DNA of 6,007 nt from Lysobacteraceae bacterium (GTDB lineage Bacteria > Pseudomonadota > Gammaproteobacteria > Xanthomonadales > Xanthomonadaceae). The position numbers were made by a program, and so were the translations under genes. The notes under the pieces are model-generated. The model made no database searches. It had not been told where the DNA came from and saw only the letters and a program-made list of their open reading frames with translations. The stretch spans positions 1 through 6,007 of the forward strand of contig JAGNNB010000204.1 of the NCBI GenBank assembly GCA_017990865.1. Reading direction: 5' to 3'. Shown piece after piece: positions 1-5,903 of the stretch (position 1 is its first letter; every line of letters begins with the position of its first letter).

Positions 1-256
1 CGTAGTAGGTAATGGACAACGTTCTCAAAGCGCCGCCGACGAAACCGACCGTTCTGTCTTTCTGGGTCAAGTACGACGCGTAATTCGGATGCGCCGCGCG
101 CATCGCCCCCTCCGCGCTCGACAGATTCGGATAACACTGTCCGACGTAACAGTATTCCGTCTCGCTCGCCTGCGCCGCCGCGGGTCCGATGAACGACAAA
201 AACGCGGAAGCGGCCAACACCGCCGCAGAAAACGTTCCGAAAACGCTCGATCGCAT
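1..256 (-). CDS. Secreted protein, N-terminal part (runs off window)
   Basis: An open frame on the minus strand starts at ATG 256-254 and stays open to the window edge (85 codons seen, 3' end missing). AAGGAG (268-263) lies 6 nt before the ATG, which fixes the start. Residues 1-30 form a Sec-type signal peptide: a short basic start (MRSS), a hydrophobic core rich in A, F, L and V, and a probable signal peptidase I site after AQA at residue 30. The mature part begins SETEYCYVGQCYPNLSS and has two cysteines four residues apart (CYVGQC), followed by a polar segment with several tyrosines. The product is therefore exported to the periplasm, envelope or medium. From memory, similar short Cys-containing N-termini occur on some large secreted RHS-repeat proteins of xanthomonads, but this is a weak resemblance and I assign no function. 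Being on the minus strand, it is divergent from icd. Confidence 0.72.
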   Translation of the reverse strand, partial: MRSSVFGTFSAAVLAASAFLSFIGPAAAQASETEYCYVGQCYPNLSSAEGAMRAAHPNYASYLTQKDRTVGFVGGALRTLSITYY

Positions 257-262
257 GACGAA

Positions 263-268
263 CTCCTT
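263..268 (-). promoter_or_regulatory. Ribosome binding site of the secreted-protein gene
   Basis: AAGGAG on the minus strand, 6 nt before ATG 256-254. This consensus Shine-Dalgarno sequence is the main reason to believe this gene and its start, since its 3' end is outside the window. Confidence 0.75.
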
Positions 269-349
269 GAATCCTGTTTTGATGGCCGCGGAAGCGAAGT
301 GTTCGCTCGATCAGTCTCGTCAACCGCGATTCGGAACGCATGCGATGTC

Positions 350-374
350 GTGAATTCACATCTGATGAATTCAC
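350..374. repeat. 25-bp inverted repeat with self-palindromic arms (operator-like)
   Basis: GTGAATTCA (350-358) and TGAATTCAC (366-374) are exact reverse complements separated by 7 bp. Each arm also contains the 8-bp palindrome TGAATTCA, and the first extends to the 10-bp palindrome GTGAATTCAC. The same DNA can be read as a direct repeat, TGAATTCACATCTG then TGAATTCACATTTG, with a 15-bp period. It lies about 95 bp upstream of the leftward start codon and about 290 bp upstream of icd. This geometry suits a dimeric or tetrameric regulator, more likely acting on the secreted-protein gene. I do not recognise the motif. Confidence 0.5.
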
Positions 375-582
375 ATTTGTCGTACAACGCGCATATCGAG
401 AACGGAGCCTAGGGAGTTTGTTGCGCGCGCGTGTTAAGAACATTTGATATCTGCCGTCGCATCGGAATATTCGTTGTGTCGATGCCGATCTCGTTTCGAC
501 GACGTTTAGGTAAGCCGATGTCTCCGCGCACGCCGACTTCGATCCGCGCATCGGGCGCCTTGCCGGCCGCAGGCATGCCGTT

Positions 583-612
583 TTGCTCTCGCCTCGGGAT
601 ATCCGCGATAAT
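583..612 (+). promoter_or_regulatory. Candidate sigma70-type promoter of icd
   Basis: TTGCTC (583-588) and GATAAT (607-612) are separated by 18 bp and match the housekeeping hexamers at 4/6 and 5/6 positions. Transcription would start near 619, giving a leader of about 45 nt before the icd ATG at 664. A second, poorer pair lies at 444-473. The call rests on sequence match alone. Confidence 0.4.
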
Positions 613-663
613 GCCGGCCTTGCCCGCGGATCCGCTGCGGGAGCCGATGGAGACCCAGACGCG

Positions 664-1992
<1,329 letters not shown>

Positions 1993-2015
1993 TATCGTCG
2001 TGAGTTCGAGTCAAC

Positions 2016-2045
2016 GAAAAAGCCCGGCGCAAGCCGGGCTTTTTC
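2016..2045. terminator. Bidirectional intrinsic terminator between icd and the ABC operon
   Basis: A perfect 13-bp stem (2016-2028 with 2033-2045) encloses a GCAA tetraloop. The GC core GCCCGGC/GCCGGGC is flanked by A5 on the left and T5 on the right, so either strand gives a GC hairpin followed by a U tract. It begins 23 nt after the icd stop and lies 32 nt beyond the stop of the permease gene arriving from the right, so it should serve both convergent units. Confidence 0.93.
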
Positions 2046-2077
2046 ATGGGCTGCGGCATCCGTATCGCAGCGTTCGC

Positions 2078-3526
2078 TCAGTTCGACAGGAACGGATGCG
2101 GGCGGCGGCGATAGCGGCGAAGGATCGGAACGATGGCGAGTGCCAGCGGCGACAGATACAGCAGCAAGCCGAGCTGCAGGCCGCGCATGAATGCGTTGCC
2201 GACGCCCGCGAACAACAGCAGCGTGGCCGCGACGAACGCGATGAGCGCCAGCGCGAGCAGAACTTGCACTGCAGGCGTCAACCTGAAACCGGTCATGATC
2301 GCGAACGCGATGAGCGCCGTCGCCGTCGAGACTTCGCAGGCGACGACGAACAGCGCGATCGCCATTTCGGCGGAGAGCCGCTGCGCCTGCCATTGCGCCA
2401 ACGGCAGTAGCGCAAGCACCATCAACATAGTCAGGCCGTACGTGAGCAGCGGTCCCAGGATCGCACGCGAAAACGCGCGCTTGGCCGCTTGGCCGTCGCC
2501 CCACCCAGGCAGCAGCGCCAGTTCGGCCAGCTCGCCGGATGGCGCCCGCATCAATCGCAGCAGGCGGGTCAGATGCAGCACGAAAATCGCGGATAAGGTC
2601 GACAGCGCCACGAGATCGAAGGCCCACGCAGCGATGCTCGAACGGCTCTCCACCACGAGAAACCCGGCGCAAGCGAAAAGCAGAAAGGCGAGCGCGACGT
2701 AGGGCGGGCACGCGCTCGGCGCGAACGGGAAGCCGATCCAGCCGCGCATGGCTTGAACGCGCGTTCTGGGGGTTTGTTCAACGCGAGTCTTCACCATCCC
2801 CGCGAACAAACCGAGCGACACGCCGGTCATGAACGCATCCATGGTGTCGGTGTTTTCCGCCTTCGCCCGAGGCAACAGAATCAGCGGCGTACGCATGATC
2901 GTGCCGGCGCGATCGTTCGGCTCCCGCAACAGCGCGCGCCACGACCATATCGCCGCCGAGACCATGACGATCGCCAGCGACGGATACCACGCCGTCCGGC
3001 CGATGAGATCGAACGCCGCCGTGAAGCCTTGATGCATCGGCTTCATGCCGAAGAGCATGTCGCATAGCGCATCGCCGTATCCCCAGAGCAACAACGCCAG
3101 CATGAGCCAGCGCAGGCGCGCGAACGAAGACAGCGAAAACACGATACCGGCCGCGCAAATGACGACGAAGACCGCGAACGTCTCCGGCTTCGGTCGCTGC
3201 GCGAATCCGGCGAGCAGCGGCAGTAACGCGATCGAGAGCGCGAGCGCGACATCGCCGGTCGGGAGCGGAAGCCGTTCTGCGCGGGCATCGCGCTGCAACA
3301 CGGCCAATCTCGGCACCCAGATCCACCACAGCAGCATGGCGAACAGATACAGCACCGGCGCATGCCCGCGCCAAAGATCGATCGCAGCGAACGGCGCGAA
3401 TGCGACCAATGTCGCCCAACGCACGAACAGCGGCGCGCAACGCCAAAACAACGACCACGCGCGCAGCAACGCCTGCGGTTTCGTGGCCGACGGATTCGCG
3501 ACCGGCGACATCAGCGCGACGTTCAT
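2078..3526 (-). CDS. ABC exporter permease, large multi-spanning membrane protein
   Basis: The third gene of the operon encodes a 482-residue inner-membrane protein. Hydrophobic stretches suggest 11-12 membrane spans, at about residues 35-50, 56-73, 92-109, 116-134, 139-156, 180-199, 274-293, 298-319, 353-375, 387-411, 418-441 and 447-467. Polar loops lie near 200-230 and 245-270, and the C-terminus is basic (RRYRRRPHPFLSN). A loop motif AELALLPGWGD (334-344) may be a cytoplasmic contact, but I cannot assign a family from it. The start is fixed by ATGA overlap with the ATPase stop (ATG 3526-3524, TGA 3525-3523) and by GGAGGT (3538-3533) 6 nt upstream. The same frame is open for 227 more codons upstream, but these run through the ATPase gene in another frame and are not coding. 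It is presumed to form the channel for the upstream ATPase. Its length suggests two ordinary permease halves in one chain. The substrate is unknown. Confidence 0.85.
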   Translation of the reverse strand: MNVALMSPVANPSATKPQALLRAWSLFWRCAPLFVRWATLVAFAPFAAIDLWRGHAPVLYLFAMLLWWIWVPRLAVLQRDARAERLPLPTGDVALALSIALLPLLAGFAQRPKPETFAVFVVICAAGIVFSLSSFARLRWLMLALLLWGYGDALCDMLFGMKPMHQGFTAAFDLIGRTAWYPSLAIVMVSAAIWSWRALLREPNDRAGTIMRTPLILLPRAKAENTDTMDAFMTGVSLGLFAGMVKTRVEQTPRTRVQAMRGWIGFPFAPSACPPYVALAFLLFACAGFLVVESRSSIAAWAFDLVALSTLSAIFVLHLTRLLRLMRAPSGELAELALLPGWGDGQAAKRAFSRAILGPLLTYGLTMLMVLALLPLAQWQAQRLSAEMAIALFVVACEVSTATALIAFAIMTGFRLTPAVQVLLALALIAFVAATLLLFAGVGNAFMRGLQLGLLLYLSPLALAIVPILRRYRRRPHPFLSN

Positions 3527-4446
3527 CCCGCCACCTCCACGAACAAGTCTTCGAGCGACAGCGCTTCGCGCTGGACGCCGGGCGCATCGACCAACGCGGG
3601 CCAAGCGGCGTTTTCGTCGCGAACGATGACAACGGTGAGTCCGCCGTACGGGTTCGGTCGTCGCGCGACTTCGCCGGGCACTTTGCCGACCAGTTGATCC
3701 GCTGCCGATGCCGGGATGTGCAAACGCAGATGCCGTTCCTTCAGGCCGTCCAGGTCGCTGTGCAGCAACAGGCCGCCCGCGTGCATGAACGCGACATGCG
3801 ATGCGACGCGTTCCAGATCGGAGACGATATGCGTGGAGAACAGCACCGTGGTGCCCGATTCGCCCGCGCGCAGCGCGATCTCGCGCAGCAGTTCGCGACG
3901 CGCGACCGGGTCCAACGCAGCGGCCGGTTCGTCCAACACCAACAGCTCCGGTTGCGGCGCGAGCGCGCGCACGATCGCAACGCGCTGGCGTTCGCCGGGC
4001 GAGAGTCTTGCCAACGCGGTGTTCTTCGGCAATTCCCAACGCCGCAACGTCGCGTCGACATAACCGCGATCCCAGCGCGGATAGAAGCCACCGACGAAAG
4101 CGAGCATCTGCTCGATCGTCATCCAACCCAGCGCTTCGGGTTGCTGCGGGACGTAACTCAACCGCGCTTTGACCGCATCGCTCAGCCGCAGCGCCGGCTC
4201 GCCCCACAGCGCCGCGTCGCCGGCATCGGTTTCGATCAGCCCCAACAGCGCGCGGATCAGCGTGCTTTTGCCGGCGCCGTTACGGCCGATCAAGCCGAGC
4301 ACATCGCCCGGTTCGACGCGCAACGACACGCCATCGAGCACGACGCGGCCGTCGTAGGCTTTCTTGAGCCCGCGAGCGACGATGGGCGTCGCGATGGCCG
4401 ACCCGTTTTCGTCGATCGCCGAAACCTGTTGCAAAACCGCATTCAT
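3523..4446 (-). CDS. ABC transporter ATP-binding protein (exporter type)
   Basis: This 307-residue cytoplasmic ATPase would power the downstream permease. Motifs appear in order: Walker A GRNGAGKS (54-61), Q-loop around Gln101/Gln102 (VPQQPEA), a variant signature LSPGERQR (148-155) in place of LSGGQ, Walker B LLVLDEP (168-174) with catalytic Glu173, D-loop ALDP (177-180), and switch histidine His206 in STHIVSD. Residues from about 235 to 307 form a C-terminal accessory region, as in BcrA/YtrB-like exporter ATPases. The start ATG (4446-4444) overlaps the regulator's stop as ATGA, and a purine-rich GGAAGGGGG (4460-4452) precedes it by 5 nt. The gene is co-transcribed with the GntR regulator and the permease; such trios usually export peptides, antibiotics or lipids, or respond to cell-wall stress. 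The specific substrate cannot be read from the sequence. All nucleotide-binding residues are intact except for the altered signature. Confidence 0.95.
   Translation of the reverse strand: MNAVLQQVSAIDENGSAIATPIVARGLKKAYDGRVVLDGVSLRVEPGDVLGLIGRNGAGKSTLIRALLGLIETDAGDAALWGEPALRLSDAVKARLSYVPQQPEALGWMTIEQMLAFVGGFYPRWDRGYVDATLRRWELPKNTALARLSPGERQRVAIVRALAPQPELLVLDEPAAALDPVARRELLREIALRAGESGTTVLFSTHIVSDLERVASHVAFMHAGGLLLHSDLDGLKERHLRLHIPASAADQLVGKVPGEVARRPNPYGGLTVVIVRDENAAWPALVDAPGVQREALSLEDLFVEVAG
3533..3538 (-). promoter_or_regulatory. Ribosome binding site of the permease gene
   Basis: GGAGGT on the minus strand sits inside the end of the ATPase gene, 6 nt before ATG 3526-3524. With the 4-bp ATGA overlap it supports coupled translation, and it decides the start against the much longer upstream open frame. 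Confidence 0.85.
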
Positions 4447-4832
4447 GATTGCCCCCTTCCGAAGATGTCCGCGAGCCGCGCCAACACGGCGTCGGTTTCC
4501 AATTCCAATTCGCGCGCTTGTCGCGCCACCGCATCGAGCGCCGGTTCGATCAGTCGCCATCGTTCCGCCGCATCCCCTTGCCCGCTCTGCTCGGCGATGG
4601 CCATGCCTTTGCCGCGCAGGCGTTCGAGCACGCCCTCGGCTTCGAGCTGGCTGTAGGCCTTGGACACGGTCATCGGATTGATGGCGTAGGTGGCCGCCAC
4701 CTCGCGAACCGACGGCAGCACCGTGCCGGGGGGCAACGAGCCGCTGACCGCCAGACGCCGGACCTGGTCGCCGATCTGCCGATAGATCGGCTCGGGCGAC
4801 TGCGGCTGGATGTGGAGCACTAATCTGTCCAT
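4443..4832 (-). CDS. GntR-family transcriptional regulator, YtrA subfamily
   Basis: This 129-residue DNA-binding protein is the first gene of the operon. Residues about 8-80 form a winged helix-turn-helix of GntR type: PEPIYRQIGDQVRRL opens the domain, LPSVREVAATYAINPMTVSKA contains the HTH, and LEAEGVLERLRGKGMAIA forms the wing. The C-terminal tail (about 85-129) is short and helical, typical of YtrA-subfamily members, which dimerise through a small domain and usually sit beside ABC-transporter genes. The start is ATG 4832-4830. The frame is open upstream to 5075, but a good promoter lies immediately before 4832, so the longer start is unlikely. No Shine-Dalgarno sequence is visible, consistent with a leaderless mRNA. 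Its 3' end overlaps the ATPase gene by 4 bp. It probably represses its own operon through the palindrome at 4833-4854. I give no gene symbol because the ortholog name is uncertain. Confidence 0.93.
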   Translation of the reverse strand: MDRLVLHIQPQSPEPIYRQIGDQVRRLAVSGSLPPGTVLPSVREVAATYAINPMTVSKAYSQLEAEGVLERLRGKGMAIAEQSGQGDAAERWRLIEPALDAVARQARELELETDAVLARLADIFGRGQS

Positions 4833-4854
4833 GTGTATTACTACAACAATACAC
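4833..4854. promoter_or_regulatory. Palindromic operator abutting the gntR start codon
   Basis: GTGTATT (4833-4839) and AATACAC (4848-4854) are perfect inverted arms around an 8-bp spacer. The site spans the -10 hexamer and expected transcription start and ends at the base before the ATG. Its outer bases read GTG-N16-CAC. From memory, xanthomonad YtrA regulators recognise GGTG-N16-CACC, so the spacing fits although the outermost G/C pair is missing. Binding here would block RNA polymerase, which implies autorepression relieved by an unknown signal. Confidence 0.7.
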
Positions 4855-4868
4855 TTGGTCGCGGTCAA
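4840..4868 (-). promoter_or_regulatory. Promoter of the gntR-ABC operon
   Basis: On the minus strand, TTGACC (4868-4863, 5/6 to the -35 consensus) and TGTAGT (4845-4840, 4/6 to the -10) are separated by 17 bp. The expected start lies 6-8 bases beyond the -10, at 4834-4832, which is the A of the ATG or two bases before it. Confidence 0.65.
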
Positions 4869-4972
4869 CCCTGACCGATGGCAGGGGTGGCCTGTTTTCA
4901 AAGGGTTGCCCACGCATTTCCCGTCGATTTCCTGCGTGTCCCTCGCGGTTTCGCGGGCGACGAAAACGACAA

Positions 4973-4992
4973 AGGCCGCCTTCCGGCGGCCT
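4973..4992 (-). terminator. Probable terminator of the 70-aa gene
   Basis: AGGCCGCC (4973-4980) and GGCGGCCT (4985-4992) form a perfect 8-bp stem around a 4-nt loop. Read on the minus strand it is followed by a T-rich but interrupted tail (TTGTCGTTTTCG). It lies 45 nt beyond the stop of the 70-aa gene and upstream of the gntR promoter, so it would insulate the operon from read-through. Confidence 0.5.
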
Positions 4993-5037
4993 CTGCGGCA
5001 AGACACGAACCGCTTTCGCGGCCGATTCGCCATGCGC

Positions 5038-5250
5038 TTATGCGGCACGGTCCATCGCAGGCGTTGCGTCGGCATCGACGACGATGGCCTCCGGCGCGGG
5101 GAAGCACGCCGCTTCGGCGAGCGCGTCCGGCGGCGCGAGCCGCGGGCGCGCGGCGCGACAGCCGTAACGCAAGCGTCCGCCGCGGAGGCGATACGCGAGC
5201 GGGCGCTGAGGCGGATGGAAGTGGATCATTTCGGTTCGGAACAATTGCAT
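5038..5250 (-). CDS. Small protein of unknown function, 70 aa
   Basis: The frame from ATG 5250-5248 to TAA 5040-5038 encodes 70 residues. AAGGAGA (5262-5256) precedes the ATG by 6 nt, which is the strongest reason to accept the gene, together with a terminator-like hairpin just beyond its stop. The N-terminal half is basic and aromatic (MQLFRTEMIHFHPPQRPLAY, then Arg/Gly-rich). The C-terminal half is acidic and Ala/Pro-rich with the hydrophobic patch EAIVVDADA. There are two cysteines (31 and 49), no signal peptide and no membrane span. I do not recognise it; possibilities are a lineage-specific small protein or a peptide precursor. It lies on the same strand as, and 205 bp upstream of, the gntR operon, but the hairpin and separate promoter argue against co-transcription. 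An in-frame extension upstream to 5496 has no ribosome binding site and is not favoured. Confidence 0.62.
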   Translation of the reverse strand: MQLFRTEMIHFHPPQRPLAYRLRGGRLRYGCRAARPRLAPPDALAEAACFPAPEAIVVDADATPAMDRAA

Positions 5251-5255
5251 CGATC

Positions 5256-5262
5256 TCTCCTT
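5256..5262 (-). promoter_or_regulatory. Ribosome binding site of the 70-aa gene
   Basis: AAGGAGA on the minus strand with a 6-nt spacer to ATG 5250-5248. It is near consensus and decides this start against longer in-frame alternatives. Confidence 0.75.
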
Positions 5263-5276
5263 GAGAACGGGGGAAC

Positions 5277-5319
5277 AAAAAAGCAAAAAAGGTGGCGCGA
5301 CGACGACGCGCACCGCGCC
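5277..5319 (-). terminator. Terminator-like hairpin in the leader of the 70-aa gene
   Basis: GGCGCG (5294-5299) pairs with CGCGCC (5314-5319) as a 6-bp stem with a 14-nt loop. Read leftward it is followed by ACC, T6, GC and T6 (ending at 5277). The T tract ends only about 15 nt before the Shine-Dalgarno, leaving no room for another promoter, so any transcript of the small gene must cross it. The large loop and the 3-nt gap before the T run make termination uncertain. Confidence 0.35.
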
Positions 5320-5766
5320 GTCGCAGCGGACGGCGTGCGAGACGCATGGTCGAAGGCGCTCGCGGAAGCAAACGTCGAGGGGTTGGCGAAGCGCGTCGCG
5401 CGCGCGCATCGAATGCGTGCGAACGAGGATCTCAGGCAGTGCAAGACAACACGAGGTGCCCGGCGGCACATCCTTGTGCCGTGAGACGATGCTCACCCGC
5501 GCCTCGGCGGCTGCGTCGGTGATGTCTCGTTTCCTGATCGCATCCTTGCGGACCGAGCGAAACTTTACGCGTCCTGCGTCTCACCGTTCGCGAATCGCAT
5601 CGACGTGCTCGAATCGCTACGTTCGCGTTGATCTGCCGCATACTTATCGGGGCCATTCCAATGCGCATTTTTGAGCCGATTTTCTGGCCGATTTCTGCGG
5701 CGGGAATCGCTCGACATCGCGTCTTCCGGTGAGGGCAAAGTATGCCGGTCGGGGGTCTCATATCCT

Positions 5767-5798
5767 GCGATTTCGTTCCTCGGCAGAATCGCTTTTTT
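5767..5798 (+). terminator. Weak terminator-like hairpin with T6 tail
   Basis: GCGATT (5767-5772) and AATCGC (5787-5792) form a 6-bp stem directly followed by T6 (5793-5798) on the plus strand. The 14-nt loop makes it weak. No gene precedes it, so it could end a short unannotated transcript or be chance in a T-rich area. Confidence 0.25.
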
Positions 5799-5865
5799 CC
5801 GTATTTTTTAAAGATTTTTCGACAGTTTTTCGGCGTTTTCGCCGCGCGCGGGATCGCGTCGTGGG

Positions 5866-5889
5866 CCGATGCCGCGGCGGCGGCATCGG
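5866..5889 (+). promoter_or_regulatory. Hairpin covering the aceK ribosome binding site
   Basis: CCGATGCCGC (5866-5875) and GCGGCATCGG (5880-5889) are perfect complements, giving a 10-bp stem with a 4-nt loop. The right arm ends inside the only Shine-Dalgarno-like GGAG (5888-5891), 14 nt before the aceK ATG. In mRNA this would hide part of the ribosome binding site and lower translation. It could instead be a DNA-level operator. Confidence 0.5.
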
Positions 5890-5903
5890 AGTAGACTGCG
5901 GCC

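Larger units (their letters stand above)
257..663. other. Divergent intergenic region between the secreted-protein gene and icd
   Basis: This 407-bp stretch separates two divergently transcribed genes. Frames through it on both strands are Arg/Ser-rich and lack ribosome binding sites, so I see no gene. It holds the Shine-Dalgarno of the leftward gene, an inverted repeat at 350-374, a candidate icd promoter at 583-612, a weaker promoter-like pair (TTGATA at 444-449 with TATTCG at 468-473, spacing 18), and a 10-bp palindrome at 626-635 in the presumed icd leader. I could not find a convincing -35/-10 pair for the leftward gene. Confidence 0.7.
5263..5903. other. Long intergenic region between the 70-aa gene and aceK
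   Basis: About 640 bp with no convincing gene on either strand: the open frames are Arg/Ser-rich and lack ribosome binding sites. It contains the terminator-like hairpin at 5277-5319, two adjacent hairpins at 5464-5481 (CGGCACA/TGTGCCG) and 5481-5496 (GTGAG/CTCAC), an imperfect tandem repeat at 5675-5697 (GCCGATTTTCTG then GCCGATTTCTG), a T-rich stretch around 5793-5830, and the aceK leader hairpin. The region from about 5640 to 5830 is less GC-rich than its surroundings. Promoters for aceK and for the 70-aa gene must lie here, but none is clear. The best aceK candidate is TCGGCA (5780-5785)-N16-TATTTT (5802-5807), 4/6 for each hexamer. Confidence 0.6.

Noticed and set aside
350..374. CRP-like TGTGA/TCACA half-sites within the inverted repeat
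   Set aside because: The half-sites do not have the TGTGA-N6-TCACA spacing required for a CRP/Clp site, so I left the motif unassigned.
583..663. TTG-initiated 27-residue extension of Icd
   Set aside because: ATG 664 gives an N-terminus that aligns with E. coli Icd. The extension has no ribosome binding site and overlaps the likely promoter.
3527..4207. 227-codon upstream extension of the permease frame
   Set aside because: It runs through the intact ABC ATPase gene in another frame. The ATGA junction and GGAGGT at 3538-3533 place the permease start at 3526.
3400..4656. Plus-strand open frame of 418 codons antisense to the ATPase and regulator
   Set aside because: It is Arg/Gln/Ala-rich, lacks a ribosome binding site, and lies opposite genes with intact diagnostic motifs.
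4447..5001. Upstream extension of the ATPase frame
   Set aside because: It overlaps the GntR gene in another frame, and the Walker A domain begins only after the ATG at 4446, which forms an ATGA overlap with the regulator.
4833..5075. 81-residue N-terminal extension of the GntR regulator
   Set aside because: The added residues do not resemble the family and cross the promoter, the palindrome and the terminator-like hairpin at 4973-4992.
5831..5844. CGGCG/CGCCG hairpin with T4 loop
   Set aside because: Only a 5-bp stem with no T tail on either strand; likely chance in GC-rich DNA.
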